NCBI RefSeq assembly: GCF_010093535.1
Contig: NW_022985180.1
Span: 255,748-319,747 of the forward strand
Direction of reading: 5' to 3'
Length of the DNA: 64,000 nt
From: Lindgomyces ingoldianus
Lineage: Eukaryota > Ascomycota > Dothideomycetes > Pleosporales > Lindgomycetaceae
Under the pieces are notes generated by a model that worked only from the letters and a program-made list of their open reading frames with translations, made no database searches and was not told the DNA's origin. Position numbers and translations under genes: made by a program. Position 1 is the stretch's first letter. The number at the start of each line of letters is the position of its first letter. Shown piece after piece: positions 1-12,213 of this stretch.

Positions 1-1210
1 GGACGTACATCCGTTGCCGTCGACGTCCTCCTTCATCGTCTGCGGAATGGTGCATTTCATCGCATCCTCGTCTGACTGCCGTACAAGCTCCTTGCATTTG
101 TCATTATCGCAGCGTGCGTTCAAGGCACGTTGAAGCGAGTCTCCTTTCCAGCCAAACATGTAATCGCCGTGCTGACCATGGCCGGTTCTATGAGGGAATT
201 GTAAACGCGTGGATTTGAACCGGGGTGCAGTTCATCACTTACGCATCACCCATGGCATACACGAATGGTTGACTGCCATCCTCATTCCACAAGCTCTTAT
301 TATTGTATGGCTTTGTATCCCACATAACCTCATACATCAACTGTGGCAGGTGAACGGGATGCGATTCTGGACACTTTCCCCTTTCTAACGAAACGTTGTA
401 TGGCCGATGGACAACAGGCTCCAAGTAAGGCTCGAATGGAATCTCAGAGTATACAACATGGCTCTGATGATCCGGAGAATCAAGATTCACGCCATCCCAG
501 CACGTGGGAAAGCTGATGGTCGTGCGAATCCCCCCAGGGCAGAAGTGGTCAGGGAGACTGGTTGTGTCATTTCCGGTGCAGGGTGCTCCTCCGAATGGTT
601 TGAAATCCGCACCTTCGAAGCATCGATGGCAAAGACCCCGAGATTCACCTTTCGTACTACGAAGCGTCGGGTTGCCGGCCAGCATGCGGAACCCCTAGAA
701 TGGCACTTAGGAAGTGCATCGTAAGATTGTCGGGGTGAGATGCAAGAGTGGCATGCGTCTGTAATTCAAAAGTGAGAAACCCGGACTCACCGGTTTGAAT
801 GCAGTAACATTACTAATCCCATCATATGGCGGAATGTAATACACCGTAATCCCACCGTTCTGCCTCAATCCTCCATTCTCAAACTGCTGTACACGCTTAA
901 AAGTTCCATTCCTCGCCTTGTAATACAAGGCCGCCGTCCAGTAGTTACTAAAGTCCTCGCTAAACGTGCAGCTTGTGCAATTGGATCGTGAAGGTAGATC
1001 GTATTCCACAGGCTTCATGTCAGCCCTGAATGAGTTTCCGCCAACGATCTGATGCACATGCGGAGTTCCGACGACTCCTGGATTAACGAGTGGGTCGAGT
1101 CGCTCCACGACGAGTTGGGAGCATGCGAACCGCATCATATGCGCTTGCTGGGCATGTGTCGTTGGGAGAGCCGCCAGAAAGGCGAGGAGGCCCGAAGAAG
1201 TCCAGTGCAT
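1..1210 (-). CDS. DUF1996 secreted protein, 3' end cut by window edge
   Basis: Three exons are visible: 1210..791, 694..243 and 187 running off the left edge. GT-AG introns of 96 and 55 nt join AFKP to GFRML and MGDA to TGHGQ in frame. The start at 1210 gives a signal peptide ([20 protein letters not shown]) followed by a mature chain beginning near [19 protein letters not shown]. Family hallmarks seen are the [18 protein letters not shown] block, GFRMLAGNP, the [20 protein letters not shown] block and the [18 protein letters not shown] block near the truncated end. DUF1996 proteins are secreted fungal proteins of unknown biochemical function, often carrying a C-terminal WSC or other carbohydrate-binding region; whether this copy does cannot be seen. 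Conserved cysteines fit an extracellular protein. Confidence in family and exon structure is high; function is unknown. Confidence 0.9.
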
Positions 1211-2109
1211 GATGAAGGCGTTGTGTCTCTCGACAACAAGTACTGGTAAGGAGCATTCGCTGAACGTCCTGTGTACGCTTCCCCATACTTGTACTCTGAA
1301 AGCTACTTAGCAAAGAAACAACGCGCAAGACACTGTGGGGCTTGCAAACTGCCGTTACTCTAAGAGACGTCAGTCAATTTCGAGTTCCATGATAATTACC
1401 CGGAAAGGTAATCTGTGTCCTTTCGCTTAATTTATTCGGGAAGCCAAGAGCCTGGAGGGACAACACTCTTAATTATGCGATAGCCAAATGACCCAATAAC
1501 ACAAACCTGTTGTAGACTCCTTGCAGATTCTAATTTTCTAGATAAGATAGGCGAAAGTTATGGGTTTAACAAAGATCTGCATTGTTTGGGGTGGCAAAGG
1601 GTCCACGGGTGTAAAGATCCGAGTCGCGGGAAGTGACAAATACTAGGTTCTAGCACCTGCGACGGGGCATGACAGGGTATGATGGGGCTCCAATTCAAGA
1701 CAGTAGATATTTCCCTTTTGTTACCTCTCCAATTCCAGCAAGACGACAAAGGATTGTCTAACGCGTAGCCAGGGTAGCCTAAGGTACTGGCGTGTGCGGT
1801 GAGCTTGATCTCAATCCTCTAAAGGACGCATCCTGCATTGTGGTACAAGTAAATAAATTCCTGGGAGGCGAGGAGACAAGCAGTATCGAAGAAGGAAGGC
1901 AGCCCATGAACACACTGTTGAGCCCTTCACCCTTAACCTCCTACCACGAACCATCCATATGAGTGCCTTCGACAAGAACACCTCCTCAAATCAGCCCTTA
2001 TCTACAATATCTACTCTTCATCCTTCTCTCCTACGCTCTTATCATCACCCTCGTCTTGTTCACCCCCGTTTGCTATTAGTTGCACTGCACTCGGGTAGTT
2101 GTCCTCCAT
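1211..2109. other. intergenic, nothing recognised
   Basis: Short open frames in this stretch show no family motif, signal peptide or plausible splice partner. It holds the upstream region of the DUF1996 gene and the 3' flank of the next minus-strand gene. Confidence 0.5.
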
Positions 2110-3213
2110 TTATTGTTCATCCTCATCCACGTCCACCTGCGTGTCATCCAAGCCAAATCGGCGGTGATTAGGATACCGGCCCCAATTATCCTGCTCTTCC
2201 TTGTTGAAATAGAGGGGGTTTAGGATCTTCGGTTGTGGCCATTTGCAGAATCGGGGACAGTGCATGTAGTCGTTCACGGAACGCAGCTGTTTCACTAGGC
2301 CTGTTGGCAGAGTGCACAGAAATTGAAATATCTCTTTGTTTTCCCTTTCGGTATGGTTCTTAATCCTATAAACTTCGCCACCAATTTTGATCTTGACAAG
2401 GTTCTTGTGTTGTTCTGTTTCCAATTTGAAGGTTTGCTTCTCTTGAATACGGAAGTTAATAAGATGAACCTCACTCTTAGTCATTACCCGGATGCGCTTG
2501 GTCCTTTGAGTGGCAACCCTCATGGGTGTGGTCTGGGCTACTTTCGGGACAGAATCCTTGAATTGCTGAGTAGATTTCCCCGCTGGTTTCAGCCTACCCG
2601 CTTCTGGGACCAGCTGGTTAATTCCTTGAAGAGAATGGGAGTAGAAGGTGCCAGTCGCTTTGAAAACTTCCACGTTTGCGTGCTTAAAGCGCTTGCGAAG
2701 GCACTCGGGCGATTTATTTTCCCCGTGCAGCTCGTTCCATGTCTCTGCAATCTTGGTGAAGGGAAGCGGCGTACCCTTCCATGGCGCCCGCAAAATGTAA
2801 GCACCTTTGAGTTCGGCAGACATATTAGCGAGCTTAGTTACAGCCCAGTCAATGGGACATTCGTCTTGTTTTGAGGTTTGAACTAGGGTTGGCAAGGTCG
2901 GTGCCTCAGGCAGCGGAGTCAGTAATTGCTCTGGCTTGGGCACAGTCGCTGTTGTCGATGCTTGGGTTGGCGTTGGTAGGGTTGGGGTTGAAAGGGAAAC
3001 AGGGGGTTTAGGGCTTTTGTGTAGCACCTCCTTGGACTCGTTGATCTTTTGGCGTTTCATTAGGGGCGCAGTGTGATTTTGGCCTTGATCGTCTTCTGAT
3101 GCAACATCGTCTCCACGGTCTTTGCGCTTGAGCGATGGGCTTGGAGGCATGGTGGAAGGGGTCTGGCTGTCAGGGCCATGTTGAGATACTACACCTGGTT
3201 GCGTTTTTTCCAT
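2110..3213 (-). CDS. hypothetical 367-residue protein with Myb/HTH-like segment
   Basis: A single uninterrupted frame with an ATG start at 3213. The N-terminal ~110 residues are low complexity, rich in Pro, Ser, Thr and charged residues, with KR-rich patches (SLKRKDRGDD, LMKRQK) that could act as nuclear signals. Residues ~120-180 form a compact, probably helical block (PFTKIAETWNELHG followed by SPECLRKRFKHA) that reads like a small Myb/HTH-type fold. A second conserved-looking block near residues 235-350 contains IKIGGEVYRIKNHTERE and the aromatic-rich FCKWPQPKILNPLYF. The C-terminus is acidic. I do not recognise a named family. A nuclear or DNA-associated role is inference from composition only. 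No intron is needed. Codon usage and length support a real gene. Confidence 0.7.
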   Translation of the reverse strand: MEKTQPGVVSQHGPDSQTPSTMPPSPSLKRKDRGDDVASEDDQGQNHTAPLMKRQKINESKEVLHKSPKPPVSLSTPTLPTPTQASTTATVPKPEQLLTPLPEAPTLPTLVQTSKQDECPIDWAVTKLANMSAELKGAYILRAPWKGTPLPFTKIAETWNELHGENKSPECLRKRFKHANVEVFKATGTFYSHSLQGINQLVPEAGRLKPAGKSTQQFKDSVPKVAQTTPMRVATQRTKRIRVMTKSEVHLINFRIQEKQTFKLETEQHKNLVKIKIGGEVYRIKNHTERENKEIFQFLCTLPTGLVKQLRSVNDYMHCPRFCKWPQPKILNPLYFNKEEQDNWGRYPNHRRFGLDDTQVDVDEDEQ

Positions 3214-4003
3214 GTCGAATGATAAAAGGTTTCGTAGCGCACAGAGAGGGTGTGTCGTGGAGGGACTGAAGGAAGGAGGCTCTAAGTACTGGAACTGCGG
3301 GGAGCAGGCTCACGCGGTCTGATTCTCATCCCCTCCCTTTGTGTTATACTCATAATAGATTTGAATAGGCGGCTTGAACTAGAAATAAAGGTTCACTCGA
3401 CTAGGTGAGGAGCCAAACCGTTAGGGTGATCTGTGCGCAATATTGTCTCTGTACATGACTGAGGCAAGAAGCGAATTAATGATGAACTATGCACCTCGCC
3501 TTGGTGGGAGTGGATCATTCACCTGAAAATTTCACAATAAGGACTGAATGGGATGGCTGGACAGTCAGTTGGGGGATCTCCCAACCGCCACACCGCCCTC
3601 CATCACGGACGAGAACGTGACGAACAAGACCTAGAATAGTGTCTGATTTCGCGAAGCGGAGACAGGAGGTGAAAGCGGCGATATACAGTAGCTGTAGGCA
3701 AATGCACTAGCCACCTGCTTCTTTCGTTAATTCATTTTCCACATTTGTGTCGCGTTAAATCAACGAAGCAATGTAGGCAAGGTGAAAAAATTAACGTTGA
3801 GAAGTTAAATACGTGTCTTACAAATGCGTAGCTAGTACGGTGGACTGCATATGTCCCGGGGCTTCTAAATATTGAGACTGGGTATCGAACGTAGTTGGAA
3901 ACTGGCCCCCTAGGTGTCGAGAGCGACCTATCATCGAAAATTGAATCATTCTGGTGAAGTTTAGCGACAGCATGTGGGGTAGGACTTGTATCAATGTCGT
4001 ACA
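3214..4003. other. intergenic, nothing recognised
   Basis: No open frame with convincing features. It separates two minus-strand genes and must hold the promoter of the 367-residue protein gene (near 3214-3400) and the 3' end of the Mid2-like gene. Confidence 0.5.
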
Positions 4004-4755
4004 TTATGCAGGGAGTTCTTGCGGAGACTGGGGGGCAGGTATTGGCACAGTTGGCGCAGCTGGGTAGTTCTGCTTCCTTGTTGATTCTAATCTCCCAAAT
4101 GGAGATTTCCAGCGGCTTCCAGGTTTTTGCGTGCCCACAAACTCGTTGCTTCGCACAGTGGGCAATTCAGCCACGAGGGGTGTTGACGGAGGTATGTTTA
4201 ATTCTGAACTAGGATCTTGAATCTTCTTGCCTGCTCCTGCAGTTGGATCATCGACTCTTCGCTTTCGCCCTCGGTGTTTGCCGATGATGTAGGCGGAAAT
4301 TGCACCTGCAATGGCAATGACACCTAGGGGTACACCGACTCCAATACCAATCTTTGTTCCGCTGGACAACCCTGATTGCTTGGATGCCGATGGCCTGGGG
4401 TCCTTCGTGCCGGTTGGTGTGCCGGAAGTGTGAGTTCTCGTTACGGTACTTAGAGTTGCCGCATTTGATCTGATTTATGTTAGCATGCACGACGAGTAGC
4501 GATGAGATGTTAAATATATGGTAAAACGCACCTAGCGCCTGTGGGCTTCGAAGTTGCCGTGGAGCTTGCCGTGGAGCTTTCGGTGGAGCTTTCGGTGGAG
4601 CTTTCGGTGGAGCTCGCCTTTGTAGTAGCCTTCTTTGTCGTCGTTTTCGTGGCCGAAGACGATGCAGAGTTTTGGCGATGAACAATATCCGCATTCACGG
4701 CAGCCACACTCCAAAAGCAAAGGCAGAGGGCTGAAAGGAGAGTAATGAATCGCAT
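4004..4755 (-). CDS. Mid2/WSC-like single-pass membrane protein with STES repeats
   Basis: Two exons, 4755..4532 and 4469..4004, joined by a 62-nt GT-AG intron that preserves frame (GAR|SNAATLST), give 229 residues. The start ATG at 4755 opens a signal peptide (MRFITLLSALCLCFWSVAAV). A Ser/Thr-rich, probably O-glycosylated stalk follows, with an array of tandem TESS units. One transmembrane helix (IGIGVGVPLGVIAIAGAISAY) is followed by the basic stop-transfer KHRGRKRR. The cytoplasmic tail is Pro-rich and ends PAPQSPQELPA. This signal peptide, Ser/Thr stalk, GxGVGVPLG helix and short tail match fungal wall-stress-sensor-like proteins of the Mid2 type. No WSC cysteine domain is present, so a true sensor role is inferred. 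The stalk repeats are likely length-polymorphic. Confidence 0.8.
4565..4614. repeat. 12-bp tandem repeat in coding stalk
   Basis: At least three adjacent copies of GGAGCTTTCGGT (plus strand) encode repeated TESS units on the minus strand, flanked by diverged copies. The repeat unit is a multiple of three, so copy changes would lengthen or shorten the stalk without breaking the frame. Confidence 0.85.
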
Positions 4756-7700
4756 ATTAATGGAGATAGATGGAATCGCGAATTCTCAGACATACAGTAC
4801 GACGAGGGTGACTTGACCTTTCATACTATTAATGGCCCGTTTTCAAGGACAGCCTTAGAGCAGTGACGTGGGGCGTCCCAGAGCTGTGCACATACAAGAA
4901 CCATTCACGTCGCAGCTACTGATGTCAGGCATGTCAGGCCTCCAGCGTTGCTGTAACGGCCCCCCCAAAATACAGAGGCAAAGCAACAATGATGGCTGTG
5001 AGGCACAAAAGTGGAGCAAAGCAGGAGACGGCTAAGTTGATGCTAAACTGTACAGGGTCAACCATACAAAATATACGTATTACTATGGGAACTTAGGGCG
5101 CGAAACGAGATATTTTTGGGAGAGGGCGGTGCACCTGTCGGCATCATGCTAAAACTATTTAATATTGCTGCACGCTAGAGTTTTAGGGTTAGCTCTCCAA
5201 CCGCATTCTTCGACGTCCCCTGCCTGTCCAACAGAACCCCCAGCACATCAAAACTTCAAATGCACAGTTTGAGCCAAATTACTACTCTAAATGTAATCTT
5301 TCTCAACTCTCCACTTCTATCTTCCTGCTACCGGGTCTAGAGAACTAGGCTGGCCACCAGAAGTCCCGTGATTTCGCGACTGGGTGGTTCATCGAGCGCC
5401 TATGGAGATTACTTCCTCGGGGCAAGCCATGATACCACATACAACCTCTCTCTCACCTCTCATCTCCACTCTTCTTATCTCCCTTCTTTTCAAGTATACA
5501 TTTCAGCGAGAAATGTAACGAAAATAATCGCTGTTCGAGCATGCTGTCCGACCCCATCCGCTTTTGTAACCACATTACCTTTATTCGCCCTTTCATGGAT
5601 CAGATAAGTTACCATTCATTGGTCTACTACTAAGCCTTGCGACGAGACTAGAACTCGACCGTCCATCCTTAAGAGATAGATCGTACCCAGTGCTGCCTCG
5701 CCCACCACGCCATCCCAGACTTGGGCTATTCAACTGCAAGGCTCGGTCTATCGCTGCATATGAAATAACCCCGCATAAAAGTATATCATGCCCTCATCAT
5801 TGTGGGCACCTTTCTTTTAAGGCCTGGCAAATAGAACTGACTCATCTTTGATTTAGATCCGAATCTTAACCTCTTGACGGGGTTAGGTTTGTTTCTAGCG
5901 GTTTGAAGGATACGGTACACGAATTCCAGGGCATGAACTAGTCTACTCCGAAGCCTCTCCAAGAGGACAAGGCCGAGTCCAGAGAATGAGCGAAAGTCTG
6001 CGTCTTTGCTCTGAGCTGCATGTCCAAAGAGTTGCAGCATTTCGAAAGGTCTAGTACGTCGAGTTCTCTTTCGACACTAGCTTCTACTCTTCGCTTAAAC
6101 GTCGAGGTTCATCTTGTTATAATTGAGAGCTTTGCAGCCTTCCGATTGGCACGGAACGTTATGTAAACAATACATTTGGGCCTTTAAACAGATCGTTTTG
6201 GAGATATTCTATGAAGGAAATCCACAGCCCCGGACATCGAGTATCGCCGCGTTGGTTGGATGAGAATACCCAATATAGTATAAGTGCATTATCTCAACTC
6301 CAAAAGGCGCCGTGCAAGAGGAAGAAAGATAATTTCCAGAATATCGCGAAGAATGGGATAAGACGGCAAGGAGCCTGAAGAAAGGGATGGAAAAGCGTGG
6401 GAGACACTCTGGTGGGTCTTGGTTCGGAGCTATGGTTAGAACCTCTGCAATTAAGATCGGAAAGAAGTCAAAGAATGAGAGCCTGAACAGCTCGTAAAGA
6501 CATCTCAGAGTATGACGGAAGCACGCATAGTTATCAGCCCGAGATATGCTTATTCTTTGCTCACCAAGAATGAGCGCTAATCTCAGTAGGAACAAACCCG
6601 AGTTCATTCAAGCGGCAACATTCATCGGCCGTGGAAACGTCGACCAGCATCTGCAATAATTCTAGCAAAATCTCCAGGATGGACATACTACTGTGGCTCA
6701 ACTGATTGGTAAGGCGTCCGGAGAAATCAAGAGTATGGTACGCGAAGAAGCAAACAGAACAATTGCGTTTCTGCATACGCACCCCCAAAAAATCCAAAAT
6801 GTCGTAGCTACCGAATCCCCAGATACAAGGTGCCACATCGACTCGGCCTCGAATCATGATAAATCTATGAATATGTTGGAAGCTCAAGCCTAGAGTATTT
6901 CGGACACGAACGCTCTTCCAACCTATCCATTTGTCAGTAAGAAGTCAGAAGGTTGCCTTTCATTGGATGTTTTAAAAGCAATTGCACGGTAGCAAAGCAC
7001 AAGGGTGGAATATTTTCATTGAGTGGCTTAAGCTAAAAGCCAAGGTATATTAGAATTGCGGAAAGTCTAGCGGGAGAGAGAGAGCAGGCTGATAAGATTT
7101 TTGACAGCTGAACCCCAGACAGAATCGATTTTAGAGTAATGAAGGATACCTGTCGAAGTGCTCCCTGCATTCATATGGAACGCGGGCTCGTCCATGCTTG
7201 GGAATCAGAGGGGCATTCTTGAGACCTTACTCCAGCTGGTGCTGTTGACCAGTACCCAGGCAGCTCGACATCTGCTAGCAAGCACCACAGCGTCATCGAA
7301 AGGCTTAATCTCAGATTGGGCCTTGCTTGAGCTTCCCTTGCTTTGTTTAAGTGTTGAAGTTCCACCTAAACCTATTCATATCTTCATCGACGAACTGGGT
7401 TTTGGGTTGGCCGGATGAATAGTGTTGCCATATGACTGGTGTGGCCGGGTGACTTGTGGAACATGTTATTAGCAACGTCTCCTTTGAAAGCGCTCCGGAT
7501 GTCGGTACGCTTGCAAAGGGGCTTGATGTTGCGCCGAGAGCGAAGTTTGTATCGCCAGAGAGTGTTATGAATAGCCAGCGTCTTGAACAGCTAAGAATAT
7601 CTTCAGCACGAGGGCAAGAACACATTTTCTGTGCCGTAGTATCCTGAACCTCATCATCTCACCTTCTCTATCAGTAGCTCTGCAACACCACTGTGATAGT

Positions 7701-7787
7701 GTCATAATTGGTTCCAAACAAGAAGAGTGTCTAAGGAATTCAGACTTGATTCCTAAATCACCCATCTATCCCTCGAGATTAACCATC
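4756..7787. other. 3-kb gene-poor stretch
   Basis: Only short open frames on both strands (longest about 130 residues, minus, 6209-6607). None shows a recognisable motif, and adjacent frames do not join through credible splice sites into a known family. Base composition looks ordinary, not RIP-like. I can support no gene here; decayed gene fragments cannot be excluded. Confidence 0.45.
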
Positions 7788-8698
7788 TTAGTCCCAATAA
7801 TAACTCCACATATTCAACCCCGCAAACTCGTCCGCATAGGCCTTAGCCCTCCCCTCACCCCCCGCCCCCGCACACACCACCAAGGGCAGAAAATGCTCCG
7901 CTCCGCCTCTAGGATGCATCTCATACGCGCCCTGCCACTTCCTCCATCCCTCAAACTTGCCAGCCCTCTCAGATAAATCGGCCGTTTGTACGGCATCGGT
8001 GACTTGCCGACTCCACTCCTCATTCAGCGCTTTAAACGACGGCATGCGTGTCTGCCCCGAGAACATTGCGCGCAGGTTATGCAGCGACGCGAATCCCGAG
8101 CCGACGATCGCGATATTCTGGGCGCGGAGGGAGGAGAGCGCGCGGCCAAGGGCGAAGTGTGTGGATGGGGATTCGGAGGACAGGACTGAGAGTTGGATGA
8201 TGGGGATGTTGGCGGAGGGGTTGATGAGCATCATCGGGATGAAGACGCCGTGGTCCCAGCCTAAATCCCCCCGGGTTTTGTTAGCTTCTAAAACCTGACC
8301 GTTGGTAGGGTAGCTGGGGGAATTAACGTACCTCTGCGATCATCCATCTTAGACTCCAAACCCCGCTCCTTCAAAACCCCTTCCACCAACCCCGCAACCT
8401 CCTTACTCCCTGGGGCATCATATTTCAACGCATATGCCTCATCCGGAAACCCGTAATAATCATACAACAACTCATGCTTCTCCGAACAACTAATCGTGGG
8501 TACTTTGGTACTCCAATGTGCGGTCACTAACACGATCGCCTGCGGCTGCTCCGGGGTCCCGAGTTTGAGGATCTCAGGGACTCGCGTTCGTAGCGATTTT
8601 ACAATGGCGGCGTGCGAGGGATCGCCGAGAATGGGCATCGGGCCGCCGCCGTGGGAGATGGAGATTACGGGCGCGAGATGGGGAGAAGATGCTGACAT
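7788..8698 (-). CDS. class III extradiol ring-cleavage (4,5-DOPA-type) dioxygenase
   Basis: Two exons, 8698..8332 and 8260..7788, with a 71-nt intron (DDRR|GWDHGVF), give 279 residues, the usual length of LigB-fold DOPA-dioxygenase-like proteins. Candidate metal and catalytic histidines are in SISHGGGPMP, LVTAHWS, GWDHGVFIPMM and the C-terminal EMHPRGGAEHFLPL. The family uses non-haem Fe(II) or Zn to open catechol rings. Fungal members are mostly uncharacterised and some act on DOPA-like substrates, so the substrate here is unknown. The frame stays open upstream to 9061 with another ATG at 8881 (MRIPKSSFVLAHSLVSFLQP), which would add a hydrophobic or organelle-type leader. I chose 8698 because MSASSPHLAPVISISHGGG aligns with the family start. 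Confidence 0.9.
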
Positions 8699-9267
8699 GT
8701 TGGCGTTAGAAGTGGTGGGCTGGGTTGGGAGGAAGCCGGAGGGGTGGAAGGGGAATTGCTGGAGGCCGTGGAAAGGATTGAGCGTAAAGTTTGAGGGTCG
8801 TAATTGAGCGCACGTGAGGCGAGGTTGCAGAAAGCTGACGAGGGAGTGAGCGAGCACGAAAGATGACTTGGGGATTCTCATGACCCATCGAGAGGGATTG
8901 AACACGGACGTGTGGCCATTTTGAAGGCACTGCGTTGGTACATGGAGTGAGAGCTGTTCGACATGTTTGTAAGATGCATGAATGGGCGGAATTGATTCCA
9001 TCTCGGCAATCTGAGGTGCTGACTTATCATGTCGGGATCGGAACAGGCGGTATCCGGTCACATGCTTCCGTCACTGTGATATGTCAACAAGGGAATTACG
9101 GATGTATGAGATGAATTTATGCCCAGGCGCATGTACCATGTGCTTAGCTAAAAATACAGCGAGGCTTCCCGCTACCCGAACTCCAGTCCAGAAATCCACT
9201 CCGAGAATACTCACTCTAGCATTGATTCTGACCAGTTCCTCAAAAGAAGGAGAGAATGAACCTCTCT

Positions 9268-9877
9268 TTAAATCTCTGGGCTCTCATCAGTCTCTATCCA
9301 ACCTAAAACCGCCTGTTTGAATTTGTACTCACCTATTCCATCGCCGCCATCAGCCGAGTCATCTTCCCCAGCCTTCATTTCGATATTCTCCTCGTTGTCC
9401 TGCATGACCTTGGCCTTCTTGGACGCTCGACCCTTGCCTTTTCCAGAAACCTTCTGGGCTTTCGGCTCAGCGGGAGTCTCCGTGTCAGCGTCATTAGAGT
9501 CACCACGCTCAGCAGCTTCGGTGGACTCGGCCTTGCGTTTGCGAACGGTCTTTGGTTTGGCGGTCTTAGACACGTCGCCGCCGAGAAAGGCAGAGAATTT
9601 TGGATACGCTTCAGCTGCCTTGCGCTTGACGGGAGGGAATATCTTCTGGAGAGATCCAGGGGTATTACCAGTCAAGGTAGCCATCACGTTGTAGTCGTAC
9701 TGTAAATATAGCTTGTCAGAACACTAAAACAGACGAGAGAGGGAAGACTAGACTGCTTACTTTGTCAGGGCCAGTCTGAGCGATATACGCCGCCGCAAGC
9801 ATACGCGTCTCACGGGCGTCAAACCCAGCGATGCAACCGACATTGTCAAGGGAAGCAGAGTCCTTCTTGGGAGCCAT
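9268..9877 (-). CDS. conserved small charged, probably nuclear protein
   Basis: Two exons, 9877..9761 and 9699..9268, with a 61-nt intron, join GPDK to YDYNVMATLTGNTPGSLQK and give 182 residues. The N-terminal ~75 residues (MAPKKDSASLDNVGCIAGFD, ETRMLAAAYIAQTGPDK, YDYNVMATLTGNTPGSLQ) look conserved and probably form a small HTH-like helical unit. This layout is familiar from many uncharacterised Pezizomycotina proteins. The rest is Lys/Ala/Glu-rich with KR-type stretches (KTVRKRK, RASKKAKV), as in chromatin-associated or intrinsically disordered nuclear proteins. No enzyme motif is present. The nuclear role is inferred from composition. An upstream in-frame ATG at 10147 exists, but the conserved block starts at 9877. 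Confidence 0.75.
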
Positions 9878-12213
9878 CCTGAATAGAATTGGAACTTTGA
9901 TGATAGCAAGGCCGCCAGTAAATACAGCCAGGAAGTAGTTTTCTTCGATTTGCAGGTGTGGAGAAGAAGAAATGGAGACAGATCCAAGGAAGGTTGCGAG
10001 GGACGACGGCTGTTTGTCACTAATAACGAATAAAGGGAGAGCTCTATTAGTGAGAACGTGTCGAGATAGCGGTGTCAGGTGACTTTCGATACATCGGGTA
10101 TCGAGGTTGTGGTGAAAGAGCGCACCCAGATGAGGAAACTTGCTCAACTTTCATACACCGCCAATCCACCTCTGCCATGTTTGCGAGGATTGTGAAAGCT
10201 AGCAGGCGGGTAAGAAATGCAGCCTGAAGCTTCTGATCGTTGAAAGGAGAGGCTTAACTTACTCCAAAAAATTCTATGGAACATTGAGCGAAGGTAGCTT
10301 GTGCGGTTACACGTGTTGCTGAAACTGGGGAAAGGAGTGAATCGGAAATTATATTTTTCTCTCGAGGGCATCATGGAGACTGCAACATACAGAAAGCATG
10401 TTCCCGCCCATCGATATCCACGACTACGAAAATGGGAGATCAGAAATGACATAAATCATTTCAAAGAAATGCGACCTACCGTTCGAGTGTCAATAGTCAA
10501 GGTGGCTGAAGGTTGTGTGACGCACAGAGCTAGTCTCATGCAGCGACGGGTCGACGATTGCTCAATGGTCCCTAGCGGAAAGACTGCAGGAGCACCCTTG
10601 AGGCTGCCGTCGAGTTGAAAACAGAGTGTGAAAGACTTCTACCTGGCACTGTGAAATCCAATAGATACTGCAGATTAGTTGAGCTGAACGCCGCTGCATG
10701 TGTTTCCTTTCCGGGAACATTGCAGGAGAATCCGAGAGAAATCCGAGAGAAATAAATCCAATTGACATTCTCGCCAAGTTCTCCTAGTGAAGACTCTGTC
10801 ATAGGAATCAACGTGCTGGGCCAAGCCAGAACGAAATATCTAGCTCTGCTGCCGGGCGACTTTCGCCTTGCTTGGCGGAAGAACCAGCTCAGCGTATACC
10901 GAATACTCGTTTTGAGTGCATTAGCAAGTGCAAATGATTGGCAGCCGGAATTGTTCCCGACCCGACGACAAACGCTCTCCACACTCGGAATCGAAGTCCC
11001 AAGTCCACGGAATCCAATACAAATGCTCGAATGATAGTGATCCGAACCGACTGCACCATTTGTCGCCAGGAATTCAGAGTGGTACGATGTTCCCCACTAT
11101 GAGGACAGACCGGCACCAATAAGCAAAATGGCAATGCAAAGGAGCTGCACGAGTGGGGACTGGAGATGTTTTGGTTCAAAGAAGAGTGGGTTCCAGGGGC
11201 TGAGATGTTGCGGCACGGTTGAGGATTTTGCTGTGGTCCGCGGCGAGAGCGGATGCATGCTGGTGTTGGTGTTGGAAGTGAGCCTTTGTGGTGGGTGTCA
11301 GCTGTGTGACGGGATGGGAATGGCGCAAATGGTGCAGTGGGTAGGTCCACAGCATTATTGAGAGAGGAGATGAGATGTGGAAAGGGAATGGGGGAAGATA
11401 TCCAAGGAGGGGCTAAGCTGTTGCATGTTGATGCACACGACAAGACATTACCAGGATTGGGGAATCACAACGCAGGAGGTCTCCTTCCGGCACCTTTTGG
11501 CGCGTGTTGCCACAACACGCGTTGACGCGCAGAACGAGGCAGACATTATGTTGTCTTGGATAGGTCCGGATTATGGAAGGAGGATTGCTTCTGCTGGGAC
11601 CAAGGACGACTTTGTGGTTGACAGCTGTCGTTCAAGTTGCGGCTGCGGATATTGATTGCACATGGCGCACTGCAGCATCGCCGGTGCCGAGTCACTCCTG
11701 TGATGGGTTTGGTCAGTGCAGCGGGGCGTAAATACTCGCCCAGCCAGTCGTTGTTGGGAGCGCCGCAGCGACTGCTCATGCTAGGCTAATGGGTGGAAAT
11801 TGAGGATTGATGGTGCGGGCGATCCAACGCGGCCGATGGCTTACTTTTGGACATCTTGGACGCGATGCAGAGGTCGAAACGGGATGGATCCGCGCGTCGC
11901 GGGCCGTCGTGGGGCGTCGTGGTCCCGCAGGGAGAAAGCAATTTGGGCATTCACCGCCAAGCCCATGGTCACACCCCCACGCCGAGCCCTGCATTCTTCA
12001 ACCCTCGACTCCCGCGCAAAGAGGAGGAGCGCTCTGCCATCATAGCGCTCTCTGCTCCAGCGTAATCCGACTAAGCACAGTCGGAGAATTCCTTCTGCCC
12101 TTTCATCTACTCTGCGTCGAGCTTCGTTGAGCTTTTTTCGAGCTTTGTCGAGCTCTAACTGCCCCCACCACCACTCTTCATCCCGCACCTGCACCCGCAC
12201 CCGCACCCTCAAA
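9878..12213. other. 2.3-kb intergenic region upstream of pyrG
   Basis: Open frames on both strands (for example 184 residues, minus, 10889-11443) are low-complexity Ser/Pro/His-rich and carry no family signal. The last ~200 bp before the ATG at 12214 is pyrimidine-rich (long CT runs), as is usual just upstream of strongly expressed filamentous-fungal genes. Confidence 0.5.

Noticed and set aside
188..242. tRNA-like B-box (GGTTCAAATCC, minus strand)
   Set aside because: It lies inside a 55-nt intron of the DUF1996 gene. Flanking bases do not pair as a T-stem and no A-box or acceptor stem fits.
10889..11443. 184-residue minus-strand frame upstream of pyrG
   Set aside because: Pro/Ser/His-rich composition typical of antisense of non-coding GT-rich DNA; no family features.
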